Shown here in pieces: positions 34,564-45,458 of a stretch of 64,000 nt of DNA (its first letter is position 1; each line of letters begins with the position of its first letter). The stretch is from Siphonodentalium dalli (lineage: Eukaryota; Mollusca; Scaphopoda; Gadilida; Siphonodentaliidae), in assembly GCA_032622095.1 (NCBI GenBank), contig CP136061.1:136731587-136795586 (forward strand), in the 5' to 3' direction. Made by a program: the position numbers and the translations under genes. The notes under the pieces are model-generated. The model saw only the letters and a list, made by a program, of their open reading frames with translations. It was not told where the DNA came from and ran no database searches.

Positions 34564-34830
34564 GCCTTTCTATACTAAATGGAGTCTCCCATTCAATTAT
34601 AAAAGTATACATTGGAACGATCTTATTATTAATTTGAAAGGGTGTTCACATTATAAAAGCAGACTACAGACCAAAAAAACAAATAATACAAGAGTAAAAT
34701 GATTTATATTCATTTGTGGCAAATGTTCAGATAATAAGTTCAACAAATGACCTATGGTCGTTTGTTGAACTTATTATCGGAACATTTCCTAAGATAACTG
34801 CTTGTCAATGCGTATTTTGTATAGAAAGTG
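34564..34830. mobile_element. TTAA-flanked MITE, ends GCCTTTCTATAC
   Basis: TTAA at 34560-34563 and 34831-34834 flanks inverted ends GCCTTTCTATAC / GTATAGAAAGTG. TTAA duplication is typical of piggyBac-type transposition. Inside, GATAATAAGTTCAACAAATG, then ACCTATGGTCG, then the complement form a hairpin of about 24 bp per arm (34730-34785). There is no coding content. Confidence 0.75.
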
Positions 34831-35153
34831 TTAAAACCAATAAATTAACAACGTAAGGTGACTTGAGTACGACCATTGCTGTTTAATATAAATTAATGAG
34901 GAAATATGCAGTGAACAGCAACTGGTCATCATGGGCAGTGTTATCTGTATTTTAGAGCTATTATTCTTTGCTGAAACGATAAACAATACTTTTGTTACAG
35001 CTGCATAGAGTAATGCCCTAAATAATCGACTCCTTAACCACAGCATAATTATGGGTAATTTATCAGGATATAGTCGGAAATATGGCTTGTTGCCATTCAT
35101 CGGAAAGCTCTCCGTGAATCCTGAAAAATTACCCATAATTCTGCTGTGGTTAA

Positions 35154-36723
35154 CCCTTTGAACCCGACTGGCCGCAAAAGCGGCCAGCCAGAAAACGTTC
35201 ATACTCCCGACTGGTCGCAAAAGCGGCCAGCAGCATTCAGTGACATCATAAACCTATGTAGCATGTGTATACATGTTATAACCATTGGTATATCCACTTA
35301 TATAGATAGGTCTATGTAAATGATCCCAAGGAACTTCAGCAGTGCCATGGGTGCATGTGTATGAGTTTGTTGCCGACTAGTTGGGGTAGAAAAACATGCG
35401 CACAGCGCAGAATTCAACAAACGTACATTATTTGAAGCGATTCGGGTAAAGCTCTACATTGTTGCGCGGTTCGCAGGATTGTAGAAAGACACCATTTCGA
35501 ACACTCTTTTTGGTTTAAATTAGTATTGCATACATAATCAGTGTTCTGTCATATGTGAGGAAGGTGCACGCAGTTTCTTATTTGAGTCGATTTGTTTCGC
35601 GCATATGATAAAATGATAAATGTATGGGTTTTTGTGAAATGATACAATCACATCAAGGATCTCCATAGTACATAAATTTGCGTTATACAGCTGCACGTTT
35701 TGACATTGCACCAGAGTAGTACTGTGGAAATGGGTTGCATGGTCACAATACCATCTAGTTCGATCTACTTGCGCGTGCACATTACAAACACGTGGTCAAA
35801 TCGTGCATTATTGAGCAATTATGGAAAGTTTAAGACTCGTGGCACCATTTGAACATGACCATCACCGTGCCCTATAGGCGATGTCTAAAACGGGACGTAA
35901 TGCCATTGAATGCACAGGGAAGTGGTGTCATTCGATCACTTGGGCTATATGCTTAGCAACCATTGATACCGTTAATTACAAACTACATGTAGGTTCAATC
36001 TTCTGACCTGATGTATCTCCAGTTTCACAATAGGATATTGACTGTATAGAAAATGCCGTTTCTTAGCGCATAATTATACGACGCTATAAGCTATAATTGC
36101 GTTATACTTTCAGTTCCGGGTAGTTGCTTAGAAACCGTTACCAGGGAGTGATCGTGTGGCAAAGTATACCGTTCTAAAATAAATACACAGTGGCCCATGG
36201 GAACATACCTGTAAAATTTCAGACCTGTAGCACCATTTGAACATAACCATCAGCATGTGCATGCCAAGAATGTCTAAATTGGGGCATAATACAATTGGAT
36301 TCACAGGGCAATGGTGTCATTCGATCATTTGGGGTATTTGCTTACCAACCGTTGCTACCCTTAAATACAAGTTAGGATCAGACTTCTGGCCAAAATATCT
36401 CATATTTCACAATAGGGTGTTGACTGCATCAAAAACGCCATTTCCTTGGGCTGAATTACGACCGTAAAAGCTATAATTGTATTTTACTTTCAATATCGGG
36501 TAGTTGCCTAGCAACCGTTACCAGGGAGTGACCACGTGGCAATGTAACCAGATCGTAAAATAATCAGTGGTCCATGGGGAACATACATCTAAAGTTTCAG
36601 AAATGTGACACCACTTGAACATAAACAACACCATACATCTAAACACTGGCCACAATATAAAAAATACCACTGGGAGCCCAGGGTCAGGGTGTCGATCGTT
36701 GTGGGGAGCCAGGGTTCAAAGGG
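35154..36723. mobile_element. 1.57-kb TTAA-flanked (piggyBac-type) non-autonomous element
   Basis: The ends CCCTTTGAACCC / GGGTTCAAAGGG are perfect 12-bp inverted repeats flanked by TTAA on both sides (35150-35153 and 36724-36727). The left subterminal region has two copies of the hairpin CTGGCCGCAAAAGCGGCCAG (or CTGGTCGC…), near 35168 and 35211. The right half is a tandem array of a ~385-bp unit (35840-36640). It holds no transposase frame, so movement would need a piggyBac-like enzyme from elsewhere. It has landed inside a palindromic MITE. Confidence 0.88.
35840..36640. repeat. ~385-bp tandem repeat inside the TTAA element
   Basis: The unit runs from GGCACCATTTGAACATGACC through GGTGTCATTCGATCACTTGG, CAGTTCCGGGTAGTTGCTTA, AACCGTTACCAGGGAGTGAT and CAGTGGCCCATGGGAACATA, then repeats from GTAGCACCATTTGAACATAA (near 36228). 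A third, truncated start, GACACCACTTGAACATAAAC, is near 36607. The copies have diverged by roughly 20%. Confidence 0.75.
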
Positions 36724-37279
36724 TTAAGGAGTTGATTATTTATGCCATTACTGTATTTACCAATGGCAATTTCCACATGTGGAATCTCGCCACTGGAGAG
36801 TTATTGATAATGAAAATACGAACAACTTCTATTTTTTCATGTTCTTCTTGATAAGTTTAACAGACTTGATATCATTTTTCAGTTGTACCCACTACGAACG
36901 CCTTCTGTATCTTTAATAACTGTCACCAATATTATCTGATTCTAAGATCTTGTCACCCTATAATTTTCAATTTAACTCAATTACAAATAAAGATAATGAG
37001 GCCAAAATTTATAAAAATTGAAGTCAAATTATGTGCTTATTGTAGAATTGTAAAATGATACTTCAATATCATTGTGTAGGTAGTATACCCCCCTCAAAGA
37101 ATATAGTATTTAACTATTTCTGTGAATTACAACCACATTTACTGGACCTCTTCATAATTTTCAACACCTGTTCTACAATACAAATGTAAATATTTATCAC
37201 TTCATTTATACTGATACGATCTTCATTGTGGATATACACAATATGACAAACCTGCCAATGTCACAATAGAGACCACACA

Positions 37280-37473
37280 TACAGGTATGCCCTAAATAAT
37301 CAACTTAACCACAGCAGAGTTATGGGTAATTTTTCATGATTTAGTCAGAAATATGGCTTGTTGCCATTTATCGGAAAGCTCTCACTGAGTGCTTTCCGAT
37401 GAATGGCAACAAGGCATATTTCCGAAATAATTCTGCTGTGATTAAGGAGTTGATTATTTAGGGTATTGCTGTA
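37280..37473. repeat. Palindromic MITE, copy 3
   Basis: TACAGGTATGCCCTAAATAA at the left and GATTATTTAGGGTATTGCTG at the right. Both arms contain the GAAATATGGCTTGTTGCCAT / ATGGCAACAAGGCATATTTC pair around a short centre (CTCACTGAGTG). A piece of the right arm near 37422 is deleted. Confidence 0.85.
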
Positions 37474-37658
37474 TGCTTTTTATATAAGAATTACCTTATG
37501 TGTTAATGCAGATACATGTACTAGTGTAAAACACATGAATATATTGAGTGAGTTTAAACAACTATAAGGTTAACACCCTATTGGACTGTTTTACAAATCT
37601 TATAAGTGTTTCAAGTTTTTTTTACGATTTGTTCAGCTGAAATTTTTGTTTTTGTTAA

Positions 37659-37896
37659 CCCTTTGAGTGCCAGGTCGATTTTTGTATCAACCCATATACC
37701 TGTGCCAATGCATTCTCTTATATATGCGAGTCGACCATAGGTCGCCTCGCATATATAAGAGAATGCATTGGCCTAACAATTTTTTATTTTATTTTTTTAC
37801 AATTTTTTACAATTTTAATAATTTATTCTTATATTCTTTAACAGACTTATTTTGTAGGTTTAGGGCCGATGAAACCGGCCCCTGGCACTCAAAGGG
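37659..37896. mobile_element. TTAA-flanked MITE, ends CCCTTTGAGTGCCAGG
   Basis: Perfect 16-bp ends CCCTTTGAGTGCCAGG / CCTGGCACTCAAAGGG sit between TTAA at 37655-37658 and 37897-37900. Inside is a 69-bp hairpin (37704-37772) with arms GCCAATGCATTCTCTTATAT plus ATGCGAG. The same hairpin occurs at 56025-56095 and 56164-56232. Confidence 0.88.
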
Positions 37897-38019
37897 TTAA
37901 ACCATTATTAGATACCAAGAAGAGCATGAAAACATATAGAATGAATTTGTTTCTTACTTTCTCACTTGATAATCCACCAGTGATGTGATTTTACATGTTA
38001 AAAACATTGTTTACAAGGT

Positions 38020-38165
38020 CAAGGTAAATATTGTTAGGCCATTGTATTCTCTTATATAATTATGCGAGGCTCCCTGTGGGAGACTCGCATAATTATATAA
38101 GAGAATGGATTGATTGGCACAGGGTTTTCCCAAATTTCAGGAAGCTCCAGTCATGGAAGGGTTTA
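38020..38165. repeat. Hairpin MITE with TTGTATTCTCTTATATAATTATGCGAG stem
   Basis: A stem of about 30 bp on each side of GCTCCCTGTGGGAGAC (38039-38110). Outer sequence CAAGGTCAAGG / CCAGTCATGGAAGGG resembles the CCCTTTCATGACTGGAG ends of the TTAA-type family. The edges are degraded. Confidence 0.65.
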
Positions 38166-39398
38166 TAACTGGAACATGATATTATGTCAGGACATTGTTG
38201 TTGATGTTTTGTTTATTTTCAAATTGTTCTTATGTGCTGCTCCTTGTATGATTACATGATATCTCAATTGAAAATTTATTATTTTTGTTTTAATATGATA
38301 AATTCCCTTACAGTAGTAACAATCTCATTTGTAGTATCAGGATAGATGTAACAACAGGTTTTAGAATATTTTTTAACTCATTTTGTTCTGCCTTGTAGGC
38401 ACTCAGACGATTGTACTATATTGCTATCTTGATAATATGATAATATGATAAAATATTTATTACAGCAAACAGAAAATGAGTAGAATAGAACAGGAAGTTG
38501 ATCAGTGGCATTACACAAGCAGGACATAAATTTCTGGTCATCAGTTCAATGGATGATTCATTGGCAAATTCAGTGACAACTTTCTGAGTATTTCCATGGC
38601 CCCTATCCTTGTCACTTTGACATTTGATCCAGTATGTCCTTCCACTTATTATGAAGTTATATTAATAGAAATAACAACAGATTTCTGCCAATTGTATCTT
38701 GCTATAAAAAGTTTTCTGTTTGGAATAAACCAGATGGATTAATTTATATACAGTTGAGTTCTCCAGTCATAAGTTTCACTTTGCTGTCGCTATATGTTAC
38801 ACTGTTGGATGATTTTCTGTAAATTGGAAAAAAGATTTTTTTATTTACCATTAAATATTTGGGATATTATGAAGAACACACATAAAATTGGATGGTATTC
38901 CAATGATTAAATTTTTCTATATTCTATTATATCTAAAAATATACTAGACTCCGAAAACGTTCCTGTAATCTGGAATGTCAACAGATATTTTATTCAATAA
39001 TTCCTCAGAATATTTTGGTTTACTTTTCTAAGTAATTCTACCTCGAAGCTGACTGATATGGGGTATGTCTGAACAGCATAGTGTTCCATGGTTATCAAGA
39101 ATAGAAGTAGTAGAAAGTAATGTCGCTCAACAATATTTTCACACCTTATATTTGAATTGTGACTTCCGCATAATGTTAATCTTGGTTGATTTTCCATAAC
39201 ATATTGCTTTTTCCATGTATTCACATAAGCTTTAAATGAAAAATTACTATTTCATACAAATTATTAATTGTTAATGGCATCAAATTTTAGCCTGTTATAA
39301 ACCATTAAACTGCAAAATGGTATGATGTTTTCAGCCGTCTACTTACCATCTGACTGCAATGTAAACTTTGGACTTGATATATGTTTCTCTCTCCACAG

Positions 39399-39500
39399 AG
39401 AGAAGATGGCCCAAGCTTATGACTTCGCTTTAGAGAAAATTGGAATGGATATCATGTCTTTCAACATATGGTTGGATTACATCAACTTTCTAAAGGGAGT
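39399..39500 (+). CDS. CSTF3: CSTF3 (CstF-77) exon e
   Basis: The first base completes an arginine codon from exon d. Then [33 protein letters not shown] and GT of a valine codon follow. This is nearly identical to [20 protein letters not shown] of vertebrate CstF-77, the most conserved part of HAT repeats 3-4. The acceptor TTTCTCTCTCCACAG is strong, and the donor is GT|GTATGT. The gene is on the + strand with a 10.6-kb intron before this exon and a 1.8-kb intron after it. Confidence 0.95.
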
Positions 39501-39567
39501 GTATGTATCTAGATATTACTTAGTCCTTTCTTTACGAAATGAAAACAACCACTCAGTTTTAAAAGTG

Positions 39568-39733
39568 TACAGTAATGCCCTAAATAATCGACTCCTTAAC
39601 CACAGCAGAATTATGGGTAACTCATTGAGAGCTTTCCGATGAATGGCAACAAGCCATATTTCCAACTAAATCCTGAAAAGTTACCCATAATTCTGCTGTG
39701 GTTAAGGAGTCGATTATTTAGGGAATTACTGTA
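39568..39733. repeat. Palindromic MITE, copy 4
   Basis: Complete ends TACAGTAATGCCCTAAATAA and TTATTTAGGGAATTACTGTA. The left arm lacks the GGATTTAGTCGGAAATATGG part that the right arm keeps, so the centre is asymmetric. Confidence 0.88.
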
Positions 39734-39872
39734 CATTGCAATGATCTATTATTCATCCGAATGGATGTTCAGGAAATATAAGCATATGACAGATAATACA
39801 ACTGCAGAATGATTCCTATTAATTGGTGGAAATGTTCACACAAGTTCAACAAATGACCTATTGCCATTTTTT

Positions 39873-40755
39873 AGTCGAGTTTTAGTTTAAAAAAAACTCG
39901 ACTTATGGTTTGACGAGGGACGGCGGGCGTCGGCAGGCGGACCTAAAGAATGCCTTATAACTTTGACATTTGTGAACGGATTCAAAAAAATTTTGGTATG
40001 TGAGTTGCTCCCCATGACTATTTACTGCATGTAGAAAATAGGTCACGTTCAAACTTTTTGACAAGAGTTATCCATCTTAGATGGTTTTTAGTCAAGTTTT
40101 TCACCGTTAGCGTGATAACTCACGCAAATATTAACCAATTTCAACAATATTTGGTATATGAGACTCTTGCAACAATATCTCGGACGAGTTCGAAAACCAG
40201 GTTTTTCCAGAGTTATGGGTCTTAGTTTATCTATTTTTAGCAATTTTATCACCGTTAGCGCGATAACTTGATGAAATATTAACCAATTTCAACAATATTT
40301 GGTATATGAGTCTCCTGCAACAATATCTCGGACGAGTTCGAAAACCAGGTTTGTCCGAATTTTTTTTGCGGAGTTATGGGTCTTAGTTTGTCTATTTTTA
40401 ACAATGTTATCACCGTTAGCGCGATAACTCAATGAAATAATAGCCGATTTAAACAATATTTTATATATGAGTCTCTTGCAACAATATCTCGGACGAGTTC
40501 GAAAACCTGGTTTTTCGGAAAAAAAATTCCAGAGTTATGGGTCTTAGTTTATCTATTTTAATAACAATTTTATCACCGTTAGTGCGATAACTCAATGAAA
40601 TATTAACAGATTCAATTGATATTTGGTATATAGGTCTATTGCAATAATATACCACCGTCCGACTTTTTTTCCCGGAGTTGTGCACCTTATTGGCAGAAGT
40701 TTGGTTCGACTGCCAAAAAACTTGACAAAAGCATATTAGATGCGTACCCCTTGTT
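39873..40755 (+). mobile_element. Pearl-like element, AGTCGAGTTTT family
   Basis: The 5' hairpin AGTCGAGTTTTAGTTTAAAA then AAAACTCGACT is followed by GACGGCGGGCGTCGGCAGGC. Four ~150-bp core units follow, with CACCGTTAGCGCGATAACTC, AACCAATTTCAACAATATTT, GGTATATGAGTCTCTTGCAA and CGGACGAGTTCGAAAACCAG, then GGAGTTATGGGTCTTAGTTT. The 3' end GCATATTAGATGCGTACCCC then TTGTT matches the CTCTTGTT-type terminus of other families. It is clean and complete. Confidence 0.78.
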
Positions 40756-41212
40756 AACATTTTATCTGGCCGTTTCTAAGGGAACTATTCGTCAATGAGT
40801 ACTTGTAAAGAAAGGGTTTATCATAATTTTATAGAGTTTATATATTTGTTCTTTGCATATTTAAAATGTGTATTTATGTATCTAACGTACAGATCATGAG
40901 AATAAGTAATTGTATTAAATCGTTAAATGTTAATGAATAACAATGATAATGTGTTGTGTATCATCAAAAATAGTATTAAAATGAAATAATCTTGTAATAT
41001 ATATGTTTCGTTAATTGATATTTTGTCCATTTTTAGAAATCACAAAGTCCACTAGCAGTCAAACAGTGTTTCAAAAATCCATCAAACATCTTTATCAGAT
41101 TGTTTAGATCTATTGAATAACTAGTAGTATTTGTGTATGATAACTATCAAAACGTGTCCATATTGGATATCAATGTCACTATGTATGTTACACTATAGTG
41201 CTCAACATTCAA

Positions 41213-41286
41213 CCCTTTCATGACTGGAGAATGCACTGGCACAGGATCTTTAATGCTGCACTGGCGCAGCTCCCGCCATGAAAGGG
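41213..41286. repeat. Short TTAA-type MITE, ends CCCTTTCATG
   Basis: CCCTTTCATGACTGGAG … CTCCCGCCATGAAAGGG with TTAA to the right (41287-41290) and TCAA to the left. At 74 bp it is a minimal form of the family at 23822 and 38020. It lies 50 nt upstream of CSTF3 exon f, within the likely branch-point zone. Confidence 0.7.
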
Positions 41287-41335
41287 TTAAAAAGAGAATC
41301 AACATTTTAAGTCATTGTTTTTTCTCGTGTTACAG

Positions 41336-41462
41336 AGAGGCAGTTGGCTCTTATGCTGAAAATCAGAAGATAACAGCTGTACGGAAAGTATACCAGAGAG
41401 GCGTTACCAACCCAATGATCAACATAGAGGGATTATGGAAGGATTACAATGCGTATGAAAAT
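41336..41462 (+). CDS. CSTF3: CSTF3 (CstF-77) exon f
   Basis: The first base completes the valine codon of exon e. Then [40 protein letters not shown] and EN follow, matching [20 protein letters not shown] of vertebrate CstF-77 (HAT repeat 5 region). The acceptor TTTTTCTCGTGTTACAG is strong, the donor AAT|GTAGGA is weaker, and the exon ends in phase 0. The next expected exon (the GINIHLAKKMIEDRS region in vertebrates) was not found to the end of the window, so the following intron would be at least 22 kb. Confidence 0.94.
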
Positions 41463-41594
41463 GTAGGATACTACCGGGTCGATTACGGTTATATGATTTT
41501 GCTCTATCACTAGTATCGTTCACTCAGTCTCTATGCGTGGATTATGGTTATATGTTTTTGCTCTATTATTAAGTGTCATAAACTATCTCATTTA

Positions 41595-42122
41595 TTAAAG
41601 GTGGATTATCTCTTTGTAAACATGTATTATATAGTTACCGGGGTATAAAATATTAGATTTGAATCGAAGACTCCTGTCCGGAAATGCTTCTATCGATTAA
41701 TATTAATTTTATTTTGAATATTTTCTGGTCTAAAAAAAGTATGTTTGTTCAGCTAACGAACAATAGTGGTTACTGTTATCAGAGACCAGAAATTTAATTT
41801 TACAATTTTGTCACAAATAAACGTTAATTATACTCATTATCGCTTATATCTGTGGAACAAACAATACAAAAAATCAATCTGGGACATTTGTCTTTCGGTG
41901 CGTAGCCATAGGAACAACCCAGTGCTCTATATCGCAATATGGTATCATCCGAATGGTCTGTTCTAAAAATAGCAACATAAACGGTCCCGATTTAATATTC
42001 GAAATAAAATCAATATTAATTGAAAGAAGCTTTTCCGGACAGGGGTCTTCAGTTCATATCTATTTTTTTATATCCACGCAACTATTTAAAAAAATTTATT
42101 TAAAGAGATAATCCATCTTTAA
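41595..42122. mobile_element. TIR element TTAAAGGTGGATTATCTCTT
   Basis: TTAAAGGTGGATTATCTCTT at the left and AAGAGATAATCCATCTTTAA at the right are inverted. Symmetry continues inward through GAAGACTCCTGTCCGGAAAT / TTTCCGGACAGGGGTCTTC and AATATTAATTTTATTTTGAA. The length is 528 bp and it is non-coding. The edges suggest a TA target as in Tc1/mariner-type MITEs, but this is not decisive. Confidence 0.78.
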
Positions 42123-42911
42123 AGCAATGCACAGTTATCTGTTAATATGACTGCTGTTACAGCAATCATGCTGAAGATTGCTAAGAATATTTTATCAGTT
42201 GTCTTAATAGGTTTTATATTATGAAATTATAAATATATTTTCAGTGTTTTATTGGTTTTTCAAAGAAATTCTTTGTTGTTTTGTATTTTACTGGCGTTGC
42301 TTTTTGCACCCCTCACTGCTAAAACTAAAATCATAATGATGGTTGTTGTATTGAACTTAATATCTTAACTTCTGAAAATTATGGAGTGCTGTTTGGAAAA
42401 AAGTCAAGAGGTTAAATATATATATGATATTTATCTATATTAGACAAAATTTCTGCCTTTTTTGTAGAAATTAAAAAACAAATTAAAAAACCTGAGAATT
42501 TTGAACTCGTTGATAAATAAAGCTCATGACTTGGGTCGTGTATTTCGTGTGACAGGTTAATCTTTAATTACAGTACCAGGAGGGAATAATAGTTTTGTCA
42601 TTAATTAGTGCTGATGACATTCATACATAAGAGTCTATAAATGCAAGGAAACATTTAAACTTTTGTTGGTGTCTGGACAGGTCTGGAAAGAAATAAATAA
42701 TTTTCATGAGCCGTGAGTGAAAATTTGATATTTTTTTCCAGACACGAATGAGATGTTCCAGGAATTCAAACAAAAAGCTGTAGATATTTTTTTTATCATA
42801 TGCGCCTTATATATTAACGCTCATAGTTGCTAACTCAATTCTTAATTAATTAAATTATTAACTTTACCTAATTAAAGAGTGCATGTCAGTGTTTACAAAC
42901 AGGAAAGAGCC
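42123..42911. other. Gene-free stretch (CSTF3 intron)
   Basis: AT-rich. No exon or clear repeat is seen. Confidence 0.4.
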
Positions 42912-44585
42912 TACCTTACTCGTATTTAAATTCGTGCAGTACTAATTTTCGCGCACCGATGGGTGCGCGAATTTAAAACTGAGCGAAAAATAGTACGACT
43001 CCTGAGTTTATACCAAATCACATGGGACAGCAGCTATGTTATTGAGTTACACCTACGTACATACACACATTACATGGTTGGACTGAATATAGACAATTAT
43101 ATTGACATGCGGGCATGCATTCTCAACACCATTATTCACATGTAAATCATGGTAGAGTCTTAGATGTTGCAATACTTAAAAGAAATACACAAATTCCTGT
43201 ATGAAGGGACACGAGAGCATATCTCCAAATCCATGCATGTGGTACATATATTAGTTAAATATATGTCAACTAGTGATGCGGACCGGACTGGACCACCTTG
43301 GGTGGTCCGGTCCACTGCCAAGGCGGTCCAGTCCGGTCCGGTCCAGGCCATTCCGGTCCGGTACACATGCCTGGACCGGTCCAAAACGGTCCAGTCCACC
43401 TATAATAGGCTATATGTTAATGAATTCTCTGTTTTCTCAAAGTTTTTACTCTGTATAGTACAAACTATACGGTTACTGAGTTCAGTGCATTGCAATGAGT
43501 CCATATATGTTAAAACTTACATTGTTTGCCGATTGTATGCATCATTGTCTGTCTCTGGTGGGATATACTGGGAACGATGCACGATAATAGTATATTTAGT
43601 AATGCGAACATGCACTAATTAAATGTATTGGACAGATATATAGCTAGGGCCAGAATGTGTTAAAACCAATCTAACATGGCACTCAACTGATCGTATGCAT
43701 GATTCGTATCATACTTATTTTCATTAAATTGAAATTAAACGAAATAACTATACTGATGACAATTATACAAATGTGTACTAATATGACTACTACATTAATA
43801 TTGGAGTCTTGGAGATTATGATGGCTGATTGTATATTCCTGACAATTACAGTTATATATAAGTACAACTACTATTGGATTAATGTAACTGTCTCTCATTC
43901 AGTACTATGTAATGTGGTTTGCATGTTTCTTCGATAAGTATAACTGAAAAACAATAGAATACTCTATTCGATATCCATCCAAATTGATTAGTTGATGCCA
44001 TGTTACACTGTTTATGACAAATAGTTCCATACTCATTCAGTTGCATGTTTGTCACATTGATAGGGTGCTACATAGTGTTGGCCAGTGTTGCATTAATACA
44101 TTATAAGGAAAGTGACATGTACAAAGTTCATCTATACATTATTTTTGTGGCACCAAACGTTTAATAGATATTAATAATCACTTGAATGCGTCAATACATC
44201 GTTGCTAATTGATATGACGGCAAATACGCAATAATATTCGCGATAGTTTATTATAACTGAAGTAAAACAGTGGACCGGATCGGAGAGTACCGGACCGGCG
44301 GCAAAAGCGGTCCGGTCCGATCCAGTGACACCCGGTCCGGACCGGACCGCGGTCCACCCCTGGACCGCGGACCGGACCAGTCCAAAGCGGTCCGGTCCGC
44401 ATCACTAATGTCAACCCAGTTCAATACACAGGTTCCTTCGGGAACAATTAAGAACTGAAACAAGTATTTTACGAAAATTTATTTGTCAGTTTTGAATTCG
44501 CGCAGCACGGTGCGCGAATTCAAAGTGCGCGAATTCAAAACTGAGCGAAAAATAGTACTGCGCGAATTTAAATACGAGTAAGGTA
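42912..44585. mobile_element. Inverted-repeat element TACCTTACTCG, copy 2, split by a hAT-like element
   Basis: TACCTTACTCGTATTTAAAT then TCGTGCAGTACTA at the left is mirrored by TAGTACTGCGCGAATTTAAA then TACGAGTAAGGTA at the right. Both ends carry GCGCGAATT / AACTGAGCGAAAAATAGTAC words. Without the 43271-44407 insertion it would be about 530 bp. It is related to 33647-34419. Confidence 0.75.
43271..44407. mobile_element. hAT-like element with GGACCGGTCC subterminal array
   Basis: Inverted ends TAGTGATGCGGACCGG / CCGGTCCGCATCACTA have exact 8-bp duplications ATGTCAAC at 43263-43270 and 44408-44415. TAGTG ends and 8 bp are textbook hAT. Dense GGACCGG / CCGGTCC words fill 43280-43395 and 44272-44400, GC-rich against a very AT-rich middle. 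No transposase frame is present. The 152-codon frame across the left array is repeat-derived. Confidence 0.9.
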
Positions 44586-45458
44586 TAGGTTTTGATAGGC
44601 CCAATATAAAGTTGAAATTAACTTAACAAATTGATCAAGTACACGTGTCGTCATAAATTCGTTGCTTTTGATTGGCTATTGGACAGTTTGCATGCGCTGA
44701 TCACGCACCCACCTTCGCAGTTCATGTGCTGTTAGTTTCACAGGAACATAGAGTTAAATAACAAAATGTTTCGGTAATTTTTTCATTATTTTATAGGCAA
44801 CAATATAATAAATAATAAACAATGTAATGTTTTCGTTTGCCCAGAGAAATAACTTGTTTTGTCGCTTTTCAAAAGAGAAGATCCAAATAGAGATTGTTTT
44901 GCCTATAAGAGCTTTCAGACGTGAAAAGGATAGGCTAAACTGCTATCCACATTCATGTTAAAAGCTAATTTTAAATAGAAAGTTCTTTTGAATATTTATC
45001 CATATGAATTTTTTTTGCTCAGGTGCACTAATATCAGTCAGGAATCATATTGTCTCAAGTTGAAATAAAAATTAAATAAAAATTGAGGAAATGTTTTATT
45101 TCTGCACAATAATTTTTTACCATTCTTACCAAAATGTTCAAGTATTAAAATCCTTTGTATCATGACTGTGATGCCAGGTTAATTGCTAAGTGGTTAGGCT
45201 TCAACATTGAATGATCACACATATGGCATACTCAAACTAATAAACTATGTATGCATCAGTATACTATTTTGATACACATCAAAAATATTTACTTGTGAAT
45301 GAGTCTATTAGCATTCATTTGAATGGGTATGAAGTATGATACTGGTCAAGCACGGAGTAAATACTATGTTTAAACTGGCTTTCAGTGGCTATTCAACTGT
45401 TCTAGAAAATACTAAATCTATGAAATATGTACCATTATTCAGGGACTGGACCATTTTT
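44586..45458. other. Gene-free stretch (CSTF3 intron)
   Basis: AT-rich, with no exon or repeat recognised. Confidence 0.4.

Larger units (their letters stand above)
35008..36755. repeat. Palindromic MITE, copy 2, split by an insertion
   Basis: The left part (35008-35153) runs from AGTAATGCCCTAAATAATCG to CTGCTGTGGTTAA. The missing right end, TTAAGGAGTTGATTATTTAT and GCCATTACTGTA, lies at 36724-36755, after the TTAA element. Joining the two sides through one TTAA restores the usual palindrome end. This dates the TTAA element as the younger one. Confidence 0.85.
28805..39398. other. CSTF3 intron d-e (10.6 kb)
   Basis: The longest intron seen. It contains two related long-TIR elements (29211-30137 and 30530-31695), an inverted-repeat element (33647-34419), a TTAA element (34564-34830), a palindromic MITE split by a 1.57-kb TTAA element (35008-36755), another palindromic MITE (37280-37473) and TTAA hairpin elements (37659-37896 and 38020-38165). 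Stretches at 28805-29200, 31710-33640, 36756-37279 and 38170-39398 show no exon or clear repeat. An exception is a short piece near 32440-32560 with GCAGGGGCCTACTTGACGAA, shared with 28223-28250. Confidence 0.7.
39524..40816. mobile_element. TTAA-type element CCTTTCTTTAC, interrupted twice
   Basis: The left end TCCTTTCTTTACGAAATG and right end GTAAAGAAAGGG are inverted, next to TTAG (39520-39523) and TTTA (40817-40820), which look like decayed TTAA. Its interior word GTTCAACAAATGACCTAT (39843-39860) matches the hairpin of the element at 34564-34830. The palindromic MITE (39568-39733) and a pearl-like element (39873-40755) lie inside it. Without them it would be about 250 bp, close to its relative. 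Confidence 0.7.
39501..41335. other. CSTF3 intron e-f (1.8 kb), nested repeats
   Basis: From about 24 nt past the donor to 40816 the intron is a CCCTTTCTTTAC element holding a palindromic MITE and a pearl-like element. The rest has no recognised exon. A small CCCTTTCATGACTGG element (41213-41286) ends 50 nt before exon f. Confidence 0.75.

Noticed and set aside
43164-43622. 152-codon frame
   Set aside because: Its centre is the GGACCGG array of a hAT-like element, with no domain, and it crosses the element's edge.
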